Assembly (NCBI GenBank): GCA_030950485.1 | Contig: JAUZRK010000011.1 | Location: 1 to 48,516, forward strand | Reading direction: 5' to 3' | Length of the DNA stretch: 48,516 nucleotides | Origin: Candidatus Dojkabacteria bacterium | GTDB taxonomy: Bacteria; Patescibacteriota; Dojkabacteria; J137 | Part shown: piece after piece, positions 1-9,058 of the stretch | How the letters are laid out: every line of letters begins with the position of its first letter | How positions within the stretch are numbered: the first letter of the stretch is position 1 | Position numbers and translations under genes: made by a program | Notes under the pieces: model-generated | What the model saw: the letters and a program-made list of their open reading frames with translations, nothing else | What the model was told of the DNA's origin: nothing | Database searches by the model: none

Positions 1-115
1 ATGAGTCCTAAAAAAGTTAGACTCATTTACTAATCTCAAATAATATCTTAAAATTCAAAAGCAAATCTATAGTATCATTAAGAGTAAAAGAATTATATCA
101 TATAAATAAGTAGAG

Positions 116-667
116 ATGAATATAAATAGGCCATTAATGAATCCGACCGCTAAAGATATTAATAGGGAAGAGAAATCAATTGAGGTCGGAGGCGAAAAAA
201 AAATTAGACTAGATAAGGAACAGTTGAGTTTCAATACAGAGTCTAAAGCTGTTAAGTTAAAGCAAATTATCAATACATTAAGAGGACGTATAAATAAAAG
301 ATTTGAGTTATTAGAACTCTCAGCTTTTTGGAAATCATTTGCAAATCCCTTACTTATAGTTACATTTCTTGCAAATGAATTTATTCTTCTATTCCTAATA
401 TTATTTAGGTTTGATAACTTACCAGATAGAATAAGATTTTTTTATAATTCAGTAGATAATTCTTGGGAGCAAATAGATAAGAAATTTTTATACGCCTTAC
501 CAATAATATTGTTTGTAGTATTTCAAATCCAAATCAGATTAATAACTGTTACTTTTAAAATTAATGTTAGAACTAGTAGATTAATTTCTTGGATCATGGC
601 TTTTATTTATACATTTTTATTTATAGCTATAATGGCTATTACAAAAACTTATTCAATAATTAATTAA
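116..667 (+). CDS. hypothetical membrane protein
   Basis: ORF with hydrophobic segments; abuts the next gene. Confidence 0.6.
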   Translation: MNINRPLMNPTAKDINREEKSIEVGGEKKIRLDKEQLSFNTESKAVKLKQIINTLRGRINKRFELLELSAFWKSFANPLLIVTFLANEFILLFLILFRFDNLPDRIRFFYNSVDNSWEQIDKKFLYALPIILFVVFQIQIRLITVTFKINVRTSRLISWIMAFIYTFLFIAIMAITKTYSIIN

Positions 668-669
668 TC

Positions 670-1902
670 ATGGGATTATTTGACAATGAATTTATAAGAT
701 CAAATTTTGAAACACTAGCTGTTTCTTTTATCATCGCTTTTTTAATAACTTTTATAACAACCCCACTTGTAGGTAGGCTAGCTAAAAGCTTAGGAATGAT
801 AGATTTACCTGCTTCTATGAGAAAGCAGAATGATTCATCTAAGTCGAGTAGAATTAATAAAGAGCCGAAGATTAAATTTGGAGGTTTTGCAATTTTTTTA
901 GGATTTATTGGAGCATTATATTTTACAGATAATATTAATGGCCTAAATCTAGGAATATTATTAGGCCTATTCGTAATTTTGTTATTCGGAATAATAGATG
1001 ATAAGTTTGATCCATCAGGAAAGGTTACTCTTCTAGGACAATTAATAGCTGCTTTTATAATTGTAATTGGTGGTATATCAGTGACTCAGATTAGCCTTTA
1101 CTCACATAGTATAGATCTAAATTGGTTCTCGGCTGTAATTGATACTTCAATATTGAGCTATAACTTTATTTTTCCTGCAGATTTTATGACCATTCTATGG
1201 ATTGTAGGAATTATGAATTTTGTAAATTGGGTAGGAGGAGTAGATGATTTAAATTCAGTTGTTACAATGATAATAGCAACAACAATGGCAATTCTAGCCT
1301 TGAATAGTAATAATATTGCATTTGCGACAATAGCAATAGCACATGTAGGTGCATTAAATGGATATATTCCATTTAATTATAACCCTTCAAAGATTATTCA
1401 AGGTGGAACCGGAGATTTTTTAAACGGCTACTTACTAGCAGTATTTGCAATTATTGGGGGGACTAGGTGGTCGTCGTCTTTTATACTTCTAGCTTTACCA
1501 ATAATCGATGCACTACTAGTAATTTTTATGAGATTTAAGTCCCATCCTGAAATAATTAGAAATCCATTAAAAATACTAACTATTAGCGATAAGAACCATC
1601 TACACCATAGACTTATGGATGCGGGGTATTCTAGGAAGCTTGTACTACTAATAGAATCAGCGATTATGCTTATGATTTCTTCAATCGCTATCTATTTTAG
1701 TAATATTAGATCTGATTTTAGAGCAATTATTGTTACTATAACTCTTATCTTTGTTGCATTTACTGTAGTGACATATCTTAGAAAAAGAAACATTAGAAAT
1801 AATGCTTTGAAGGTTGCATTTAATGACGATGAAATACAAGTAGAAGCAACTGTTAAGGTTGTAATAGAGGGTGAGGATGAGGATGAAAAATTCATCTACT
1901 AG
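670..1902 (+). CDS. glycosyltransferase family 4, WecA/MraY-like undecaprenyl-phosphate sugar-1-phosphate transferase
   Basis: Multi-TM; motifs FGIIDDKFDP, NFVNWVGGVDDLN, HLHHRLMDAGYS. Confidence 0.85.
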   Translation: MGLFDNEFIRSNFETLAVSFIIAFLITFITTPLVGRLAKSLGMIDLPASMRKQNDSSKSSRINKEPKIKFGGFAIFLGFIGALYFTDNINGLNLGILLGLFVILLFGIIDDKFDPSGKVTLLGQLIAAFIIVIGGISVTQISLYSHSIDLNWFSAVIDTSILSYNFIFPADFMTILWIVGIMNFVNWVGGVDDLNSVVTMIIATTMAILALNSNNIAFATIAIAHVGALNGYIPFNYNPSKIIQGGTGDFLNGYLLAVFAIIGGTRWSSSFILLALPIIDALLVIFMRFKSHPEIIRNPLKILTISDKNHLHHRLMDAGYSRKLVLLIESAIMLMISSIAIYFSNIRSDFRAIIVTITLIFVAFTVVTYLRKRNIRNNALKVAFNDDEIQVEATVKVVIEGEDEDEKFIY

Positions 1903-1906
1903 TAAG

Positions 1907-1935
1907 TTGACTTATTATTCTTAAAATAATAATAT
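1907..1935 (+). promoter_or_regulatory. putative sigma70-type promoter (TTGACT-N17-TAATAT)
   Basis: TTGACT 1907-1912, 17-nt spacer, TAATAT 1930-1935, just after the upstream stop codon. Confidence 0.55.
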
Positions 1936-1942
1936 TGTGATT

Positions 1943-2005
1943 ATGAAAATATTTATAGTAAATACAAACTCAATGATGATGCCTCGAATAGGAGGTATAT
2001 GTTGA
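1943..2005 (+). CDS. putative leader peptide MKIFIVNTNSMMMPRIGGIC with three consecutive Met codons
   Basis: ATG at the predicted transcription start; ATGATGATG at 1973-1981; followed by terminator hairpin. Confidence 0.5.
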   Translation: MKIFIVNTNSMMMPRIGGIC

Positions 2006-2029
2006 TCGTATTTCAAATTAACTAAACAT

Positions 2030-2060
2030 AAACCTCCTGATTTATCAGGAGGTTTTATTT
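2030..2060 (+). terminator. intrinsic terminator/attenuator hairpin upstream of SAM hydrolase-metG operon
   Basis: aaacctcctga-ttta-tcaggaggttt, perfect 11-bp stem followed by a T-rich tail; only ~24 nt before the next start codon. Confidence 0.8.
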
Positions 2061-2083
2061 TATCTATTATCTATCAAGCTTTT

Positions 2084-2917
2084 ATGTATTTAACAATTAT
2101 TAATGATGGCGATTCGCAAAGTATAGCAAGAGCAGCTTCAAGGTTAGGTTCATTATTTAATTCTTCAGTAACAACCTTTAATGTTGGTAAATTTGCTGAT
2201 TTATCACTGGCAGGTAATTTAATTGATATTATAGACTCCTATGAAGACCGTGAAGGTATTATAATTGCTAACTCCGCACCAAGGCATGATTTAGCAAAAA
2301 AGTGGGAAAATGGAACTCCATTTGGTTACTTTAGGTATAAAAATTTAATAATTAGTTCAACAATAGACGGAAATTGTTTATCTTTAGTTAAAAAACTGAA
2401 ATTAGTTTCTAAAATAAAGGTTACAGATATTAAAAAAGTTTTAAATTGGGCTAAAGAAGAAAATGAGATTAGTGACGATATGTTAATTAATAGAATTATA
2501 AAATCTCAATATAGAAGTTTTGATTATCAACCAAGACTTGTAAAATGGATATATGATTATGGTGATGTGCCAAATGTAGAGTTAGAAATCAAAGACGTCA
2601 TCGATTTAGAGCCAAGTATTTATTGGATTGATAACTATGGAAATTGTAAAACTACTGTTTTACCAGAGGAATTTGATTTCAAGCCAGGAGAGATGGTTTT
2701 AACTAATTTTGGCGAGCTAAAATGTTACAATAGGATGAAGGATGTGCCTAATAGAGAAGAAGCTTTGGTAATAGGTAGTTCGGGAATTGATAATAAAAGA
2801 TTTGTAGAAATAATATCTCAGGGAGAATCTGCTAGTGAAAAACTAGGAATTAATATTGGAGATCAAATAATATTTAAAAAAATAATTAATAATCAAAAAA
2901 ATAAAAATGAGCAATAA
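2084..2917 (+). CDS. SAM hydroxide adenosyltransferase/DUF62-like protein
   Basis: C-terminal pattern IYWIDNYGNCKTT...GEMVLTNFG...EEALVIGSSGI...VEIISQGESASEKLGINIGDQI typical of the DUF62 family. Confidence 0.7.
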   Translation: MYLTIINDGDSQSIARAASRLGSLFNSSVTTFNVGKFADLSLAGNLIDIIDSYEDREGIIIANSAPRHDLAKKWENGTPFGYFRYKNLIISSTIDGNCLSLVKKLKLVSKIKVTDIKKVLNWAKEENEISDDMLINRIIKSQYRSFDYQPRLVKWIYDYGDVPNVELEIKDVIDLEPSIYWIDNYGNCKTTVLPEEFDFKPGEMVLTNFGELKCYNRMKDVPNREEALVIGSSGIDNKRFVEIISQGESASEKLGINIGDQIIFKKIINNQKNKNEQ

Positions 2918-4436
2918 ATTTTACTTAACAACTACACTTCCATATGTAAACGCCCTACCACATATTGGACACACATCTGAATTTATAAAAGCTGATGTTA
3001 TTACAAGATATAAAAGATCAGTTCTAGGAAAAGAAAATGTTTGGTTTAATGTAGGTACTGATGAACATGGTTTGAAAAACTATCAAAAGGCACGAGACCT
3101 TGGAAAAGAACCAAGAGAGTATGTAGACGAACTAGCTGCAGGTTGGAAAGAGTTTTGCGAACTTTATAGAATTAATTACGATACTTTCTATAGAACATCT
3201 GCAAGCTATCATGTAAAACCAGCGCAAGAGTTTTGGAAAAGAAGTGTTGCTAAAGGAGATGTTTATAAAAAGGAGTATAAAGGTTGGTATTGTGTTGGTT
3301 GTGAAGAATTTAAGACAGAAAAAGAAATTATTGAATCTGATGAAAAAGGTGAAAATGGTAAATGTGCTATACATAAGAAAGATCTAGTTTGGACTGAAGA
3401 AGAAAATTACTTTTTTAGACTTTCGAAATATAGAGACGAACTATTAAAATGGATTGAAGAAAATCCTGATGTGCTTAAACCTGCAAAAGCTAAAACTGAG
3501 CTAGTTAATTGGTTAAGTGAAATGGAAGATATTTCTATTTCTAGAAGTAAGGAAAATCTAGGGTGGGGAATTGATGTTCCTGGAGATGATACACAGGTAA
3601 TGTATGTTTGGTTTGATGCACTAACTAACTATGTTAATGTACTAGGGTTTGGCCAAGAATTCCCACCTAAGGAAGCATTTAAAAATGAAGAAGACTGGAG
3701 ACTCAAAACTCAAAACTCAAAACTCGAAGATTGGTGGCCAGGAGTACAAATTTTTGGAGTAGATAATTTAAGATTTCAATGTGCAATTTGGCAAGGGATA
3801 CTTTTAACAGCTGACCTTCCTCAAACTAAAAAACTTTTAAGAAATGGATTCATTTTAGCCTCTGACGGTACTAAGATGAGTAAGACAGTTGGAAATACAG
3901 TAAGTCCATTTGACCAAGAAGAAAAATATGGAGCTGAAGCCGTAAGATTTTATTTAGTTGCTGGAATACCTACTTATTCTGACTCACCTTACAAAGAAGA
4001 TGATTTAGTAAATATTTATAATTCACACCTTGCAAATAATTTTGGTAACCTTCTAAACAGAGTAATTCATCTAGCAAATACAAAAGAGGTTAAATTAAAT
4101 GACGAAGATTTAGTTGAAAATGACTTCAAAGAAAAGATTTTAGGCTATGAATCTAGGCTTAAAGGATTATACGAGGAATATGATTTGCAAGAAGCTGCAA
4201 ATTTAGTTAATGAATTAGCAACATTTGGTAATGAGTATATTACTGAAAATGAGCCTTGGGCTAAAGATAAAACTAATGAAGAGATTGAGCTAACTCTAAA
4301 TAACCTAAGTTATCTTTTAAAAACAGTTATTGAGCTATATGCTCCAATTATTCCTGATTCATGCGAAAGGGCTGCAAAAATGTTAGAAAAGAGAGAGAAG
4401 GGGGTTTTATTCGAGAAGAAAGAAGTTGGAAAATAG
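2907..4436 (+). CDS. metG: methionyl-tRNA synthetase
   Basis: TTTLPYVNALPHIGH, NVGTDEHGLK, GTKMSKTVGN; overlaps upstream ORF by 11 bp. Confidence 0.97.
   Translation: MSNKFYLTTTLPYVNALPHIGHTSEFIKADVITRYKRSVLGKENVWFNVGTDEHGLKNYQKARDLGKEPREYVDELAAGWKEFCELYRINYDTFYRTSASYHVKPAQEFWKRSVAKGDVYKKEYKGWYCVGCEEFKTEKEIIESDEKGENGKCAIHKKDLVWTEEENYFFRLSKYRDELLKWIEENPDVLKPAKAKTELVNWLSEMEDISISRSKENLGWGIDVPGDDTQVMYVWFDALTNYVNVLGFGQEFPPKEAFKNEEDWRLKTQNSKLEDWWPGVQIFGVDNLRFQCAIWQGILLTADLPQTKKLLRNGFILASDGTKMSKTVGNTVSPFDQEEKYGAEAVRFYLVAGIPTYSDSPYKEDDLVNIYNSHLANNFGNLLNRVIHLANTKEVKLNDEDLVENDFKEKILGYESRLKGLYEEYDLQEAANLVNELATFGNEYITENEPWAKDKTNEEIELTLNNLSYLLKTVIELYAPIIPDSCERAAKMLEKREKGVLFEKKEVGK
3701..3728 (+). repeat. 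heptanucleotide tandem repeat ACTCAAA x3 plus ACTCGAA inside metG
   Basis: Direct reading; encodes LKTQNSKLE in frame. Confidence 0.9.
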
Positions 4437-4445
4437 TAATTGATG

Positions 4446-4487
4446 GTAACTAATAGTAATTAAATACAAAAAATTACTATTAGTTAC
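4446..4487. repeat. perfect 16-bp inverted repeat downstream of metG
   Basis: gtaactaatagtaatt (4446-4461) and aattactattagttac (4472-4487). Confidence 0.85.
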
Positions 4488-4515
4488 TCAGTTATAAATA
4501 ATTACAAAAAGTAAA

Positions 4516-5637
4516 ATGATCCCACTTAATGTCTCTAAAAAAGAAATAACTGCTTTTTTGCTTGCTAGATCATTTTTGTATAACAACTCTCCAGATATTA
4601 ATCATGTTTTAGAGTCTCTTTCTTGCATCCAAGTAGATCCAATTCAAGTAGTAGGGAAAAGCCACGAAATAGCGCTTTGGAACCGTATAGACAATATTTC
4701 AAGAAAAGAGATTGATAGTCAACTATATAAACAAAGAAATCTTTTCGAATATTGGCTTCAACTCTACTCAATTATCCCAGTTAAGTTTTTCCCATTTTTA
4801 AAAATTAGAATGAATATATCTGGATCATGGCAAGAGGAGTATTACAAAAAGCATCGAAGTGAAGTTGATGATGTTTTAGAATATGTACGTGAGTTCGGAC
4901 CAACAAAGTCTTCAGATTTATCTCATCTAAATGCTGGTACATCACTTCATAACTGGGGAAAAGCGAAATTATCGCATAAAGCCCTCTTAGAGTTTTTATG
5001 GGATCGAGGTCAGTTAGTAATACATTCTAGGGAGAGTAATAACAAGATTTATGATCTTGTTGAAAGATATATTCCCAATCAAATACTGAAAGAAGAAGTT
5101 ACAGAAAAAGAAAGCATAAAATTTATAATTAAATCTCAATTTAAATATCTTGAAATTTTTAGAAAATCATTTTTATCCAATCGAATTGGCTATAGCAAGT
5201 TTGAAATAAGTACTATATTTAAAGAGATGCTAGAAGAGGGTGAGATTATTGAGCTTAAAATTCAGGATGTAAAAAGAAAATACTATATTTTAGTAGAAGA
5301 TTTAACTCATTTAGAAAAATCACTAAAAAATAGTTTTGACGGAATAAAATTATTATCTCCATTGGATCCTCTAGTAATAGATAGAACTTTACTGGAAGAC
5401 ATTTTTGAATTTTATTATAGATGGGAGGCATATGTTCCTAAATCTAAAAGAAAAATTGGGCCCTATGGAATGCCAATAATTAAAGATGGAGAATTTATAG
5501 GTCAGGTTCAGTTTGAAAAATCAAATAATTACAAACTTTCGATTAGAAAAATGGTTTTAAAAAATAATTCTTTAATATTAAAGTCTGAGATAAATGCAGT
5601 TGGTCTTGACTTAAGTAATTTCTTGCAAAGTTACTAA
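4516..5637 (+). CDS. winged-helix protein, YcaQ-like (DNA crosslink glycosylase family)
   Basis: CIQVDPIQVVGKSHEIALWNR and LLSPLDPLVIDR...YRWEAYVPKSKRKIGPYGMPI motifs. Confidence 0.75.
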   Translation: MIPLNVSKKEITAFLLARSFLYNNSPDINHVLESLSCIQVDPIQVVGKSHEIALWNRIDNISRKEIDSQLYKQRNLFEYWLQLYSIIPVKFFPFLKIRMNISGSWQEEYYKKHRSEVDDVLEYVREFGPTKSSDLSHLNAGTSLHNWGKAKLSHKALLEFLWDRGQLVIHSRESNNKIYDLVERYIPNQILKEEVTEKESIKFIIKSQFKYLEIFRKSFLSNRIGYSKFEISTIFKEMLEEGEIIELKIQDVKRKYYILVEDLTHLEKSLKNSFDGIKLLSPLDPLVIDRTLLEDIFEFYYRWEAYVPKSKRKIGPYGMPIIKDGEFIGQVQFEKSNNYKLSIRKMVLKNNSLILKSEINAVGLDLSNFLQSY

Positions 5638-5786
5638 TCTTTATTTCCTAAATATAATAATTAAAATTTTTATATTTTAATTTACTGTAAATAATATTTA
5701 AAAGATAAAATCTTATTTATAAGTCATTCTTAATTTCCCAAAACTATATTTTTATGTATACTGTAGTGTAAAGTTATTTTTATAAA

Positions 5787-7253
5787 TTGGTTCAATTTAA
5801 AGACGTCTCAAAAATATATAACAATGCCGTTATGGGTGTTCACGATATAAACTTCACTGTAAGTGAGGGAGATTTTGTTTTCTTAATTGGTCCATCAGGT
5901 AGTGGAAAAACTACTTTAATAAAAATGCTTATTAGAGAAGAAAAGCCAACAGTTGGAAAAATTTATCTCAACGATGATGATATCACGCATATTAGAAGAA
6001 GAAGCGTTTACAAAATCAGAAGGCAAGTTGGTGTGATATTTCAAGATTACAAGCTAATTAATGATAAAACAGCCTATGAGAATGTTAGCTTTGCAATGGA
6101 GGCTGCAGGTAAAAAGAGTAGAGAAATAAAAGAGGCAGTTCCGTATGTTTTAGATATTGTTGGCTTATCCTCAAGAATGAAAGCATTCCCAAAAGAATTA
6201 TCAGGAGGTGAACAACAAAGAGTAGCAATAGCTAGGGCTATAGCTAATAATCCAAAAATACTTATTGCAGACGAACCAACTGGAAACTTAGATCCAGCAA
6301 GCGCTTGGGATATTGTACAAATATTGAATAAAATTAATAATTGGGGAACAACTGTAATTATGTCAACACATGGTACTGATATTGTTAATTCCCTTAATAG
6401 AAGAGTTATTCAGATGGAGAAGGGTAGGATTGTTAGAGATGATTCAAAAGGACAGTACGAATTTAAAAAAGAATTTGAGTCTAAAATAGTAGATAAAGTA
6501 AAGGAAACTCCAACGCAAAAAAAGCAAAAAACAAAATTTAAAGTTAATCTTTCTGAAAAAATTAAAGAACAAGTTGAAAACGAAAAAGAAATTGAAGAAG
6601 AAATGTTAGAAAGACAGAATAGACCGCATTTAATAAAGAGATTTTTTGGATTCGGCAAAAGTAATGATAGAAAAAACTTTAGAGATGCAGATATGCAAGA
6701 TTATGAAGAAGAAATGGATACAGATGAAATAGATGACGAAGACGCATATGAAATAGAGGATACAGAGGAAATTCAATCAAAGAAATCAGATAAAACTAAA
6801 TCTAAAAAAAATAACAAATCTAGTTTAGAAGAAAAACTTAATAATCTCGAAGACCTAGAAGAAGAGTCAGAAGATGAAGAAGAAGAACAATTTACTAGAA
6901 AAAAGAAGAAGAACAATAAAAGGAAAAACAAAAAAGATTTAGAAGAGAATAATATCGATTTTGGCAAAGAAATACATCTTGATTTAAATAAAGATTCAAA
7001 AAAAGACAAGAAAAAGAAAAAAAATAAAGTAAAAGATCTGGTTGAAATACTGAATAGCATTGATGTATCTGAATTAGACCTAGATGAAGATGTTATTAGA
7101 GATCTAAGAACTTCTGGTTATAAGACAGTTGGGGATGTAATTAATGATGGACCAGAAAAGCTTGCAGAAGGGCTAGTTATAGATCCTGAGGAAGTAATAA
7201 ATGTAGCTAAAGCTATAGATAATTTAAGTAAAAAAGTTCAAAAAGATGAATAG
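5787..7253 (+). CDS. ftsE: cell division ATP-binding protein FtsE with long charged linker and C-terminal HhH-like domain
   Basis: GPSGSGKTT, LSGGEQQRVAIARAI, ILIADEPTGNLDP; TTG start; C-terminal ~260-residue extension; followed by ftsX with 8-bp overlap. Confidence 0.9.
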   Translation: MVQFKDVSKIYNNAVMGVHDINFTVSEGDFVFLIGPSGSGKTTLIKMLIREEKPTVGKIYLNDDDITHIRRRSVYKIRRQVGVIFQDYKLINDKTAYENVSFAMEAAGKKSREIKEAVPYVLDIVGLSSRMKAFPKELSGGEQQRVAIARAIANNPKILIADEPTGNLDPASAWDIVQILNKINNWGTTVIMSTHGTDIVNSLNRRVIQMEKGRIVRDDSKGQYEFKKEFESKIVDKVKETPTQKKQKTKFKVNLSEKIKEQVENEKEIEEEMLERQNRPHLIKRFFGFGKSNDRKNFRDADMQDYEEEMDTDEIDDEDAYEIEDTEEIQSKKSDKTKSKKNNKSSLEEKLNNLEDLEEESEDEEEEQFTRKKKKNNKRKNKKDLEENNIDFGKEIHLDLNKDSKKDKKKKKNKVKDLVEILNSIDVSELDLDEDVIRDLRTSGYKTVGDVINDGPEKLAEGLVIDPEEVINVAKAIDNLSKKVQKDE

Positions 7254-8346
7254 AATTCTTACAAACTCAATAAAACATATAGGTAGAAGTGGCTGGATAG
7301 GAGTTGGCTCTGTAGTAGTGATGGCTCTTTCTTTTTTTATTATAAGTGTTTTTGGAGGGCTTGCCTTTGTTTCGGATAGATACATTAAGTTATTTGAGAG
7401 TAAGAATAATATAATTGTATTTTTTGATGTAGGAATGGATCAAGGAGTAATTGATAGGCTATGGACGAAATGGGGAGAATTAGATCAGATTGAAAGTATT
7501 GAATTTACTTCAGAGGATGATGCTTATGCTTTATACAGCGACTATGCTTCAAGATCTCTTAGAGATATTTATGAAGTACTTATAGAAAAAGAAGAGAAGA
7601 AACTGCCATCCAGTCTTGATATACAATTAAAATCATTAGCTTATATAACAGAAACAGAACCTATTTTAAGAGCTGATATTGACAGTGAATTAGAAAAATT
7701 ACAAGTAATAGATACTCAAAATGCAAATACAGAAGTTCTAACAAATTTTGTTGAAGAGAATGGTGCAGAGGAAGTTGTAGAAGAGGTAGCTGCTGTTGAG
7801 GCTGAAACAATTCAAGTTTCTACTGCAAGTACTGGAGTAGGACTAGAGGAGGCTCCAATAGAACTAGCAATTGATAGTGATAGTATTGATGAACAGATAG
7901 AGACGTTTTCGTGGTTAAGACTAGCTGGGATAGTTGTATTAATAACATTATTCATAGTAATCTTTTTCTTAACATTCATGACTGTTAACTTTAGATTATA
8001 CAATCAGATGGAGGAAATAGGTGTTATGCAACTTGTTGGAGGGAGCCTAGCTTTTATTAGGGCGCCATATATTATTGAAGGAGGATTTTATGGATTATTA
8101 GGATCATTAGTCTCATCGAGTATATTACTATCAACATACTATATAGTTTTTATCTTTGAAGTTAGTCCTAATTTATCAGTCACACTAAATAAGTGGTTTG
8201 ATGGTTTACCATGGGCCGAAGGTATTCCATTTATCGATCAGTTTGGAACAGTGGAGATATTTGCAATAGTAGGACTTCTTGCAGGATTTGGATTTATAAT
8301 AGGTGCTTTAAGTAGCTTCCTATCTATAAGAAGATACATTAAATAA
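7246..8346 (+). CDS. ftsX: cell division protein FtsX
   Basis: TM-extracellular domain-3 TM architecture, NNIIVFFDVG, MEEIGVMQLVGGSLAFIRAPYIIEG; overlaps ftsE. Confidence 0.92.
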   Translation: MNRILTNSIKHIGRSGWIGVGSVVVMALSFFIISVFGGLAFVSDRYIKLFESKNNIIVFFDVGMDQGVIDRLWTKWGELDQIESIEFTSEDDAYALYSDYASRSLRDIYEVLIEKEEKKLPSSLDIQLKSLAYITETEPILRADIDSELEKLQVIDTQNANTEVLTNFVEENGAEEVVEEVAAVEAETIQVSTASTGVGLEEAPIELAIDSDSIDEQIETFSWLRLAGIVVLITLFIVIFFLTFMTVNFRLYNQMEEIGVMQLVGGSLAFIRAPYIIEGGFYGLLGSLVSSSILLSTYYIVFIFEVSPNLSVTLNKWFDGLPWAEGIPFIDQFGTVEIFAIVGLLAGFGFIIGALSSFLSIRRYIK

Positions 8347-8415
8347 TTTTAAGATTTAAGAAATAGGATTTAAGAGCTAAGAGCTTAGATAAGCCTTATC
8401 ATTTATATCTTAAAA
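8347..8415. repeat. inverted repeat (ttttaagat/atcttaaaa) after ftsX
   Basis: Arms 8347-8355 and 8407-8415. Confidence 0.4.
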
Positions 8416-8423
8416 AATAGAGT

Positions 8424-8825
8424 ATGAAATATATTTATATAACACTTAGAAATACATTTTTGTTTTTCTTTATTTCAGCGCTTTTCGCAAGGGTTTTGTT
8501 ATCTGGTAATAATGAATTCGTAGATATACTAATAGGAGGACTATTATTTGGAATAGTAATGGCACTAATGCCAAATATTTTACAATTTATGAAGATTAAA
8601 GAATCGGCTTGGTCTTTAATATTGTTAGGTATAGTTATAACTTTCATTTTCTTTTTTGTTGGACACTATGTTTTTGATTTTTTTACAATTAGTGCTGGGG
8701 ATGTTGTTTTATCAAGTAAAACTAAATTGTTTTCTGTATCAGATCAAACTTTTGGACTAATTCTTATTAGCATGATATCATCTATTTCGAGTGTAATATT
8801 ATATATTTTAGGAAAGCAAAAATAA
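8424..8825 (+). CDS. hypothetical membrane protein
   Basis: Four predicted TM segments; overlaps secG start. Confidence 0.6.
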   Translation: MKYIYITLRNTFLFFFISALFARVLLSGNNEFVDILIGGLLFGIVMALMPNILQFMKIKESAWSLILLGIVITFIFFFVGHYVFDFFTISAGDVVLSSKTKLFSVSDQTFGLILISMISSISSVILYILGKQK

Positions 8826-9058
8826 TGGAAACAGTAGATATACTAAAATATATTATAGGTTTAGTAAGCGTTATTATTATTGTAGCAATTCTTTTACAAT
8901 CTCCTAAAGGAGGTTTAGGTAATGCCTTCGGTGGAGGCGGTGGTGGAGAATTCTACAGATCAAAAAGAGGGTTAGAAAAAACACTTTTTAATAGTACTAT
9001 ACTATTTGGTGTTGTATTCTCTTTAATTGCGCTAGCTATTGCAATATTAAATGCATAA
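8825..9058 (+). CDS. secG: preprotein translocase subunit SecG
   Basis: ILLQSPKGGLGNAFGGGGGGEFYRSKRGLEK between two TM helices. Confidence 0.95.
   Translation: METVDILKYIIGLVSVIIIVAILLQSPKGGLGNAFGGGGGGEFYRSKRGLEKTLFNSTILFGVVFSLIALAIAILNA

Noticed and set aside
67-273. Minus-strand ORFs overlapping long plus-strand genes (e.g. 67-273, 1692-1895, 3132-3374, 6410-6658, 6773-7060, 10396-10992)
   Set aside because: Antisense to well-supported genes, low-complexity translations, no family signature
1990-2025. Alternative short ORF MLIVFQIN (1999-2025) using AGGAGGT as Shine-Dalgarno
   Set aside because: SD-to-ATG spacing is only ~3 nt; the Met-leader interpretation explains more features, though this is not excluded
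1903-2084. T-box or SAM riboswitch upstream of metG
   Set aside because: No T-box GGTGG bulge and the leader is too short for known SAM aptamers
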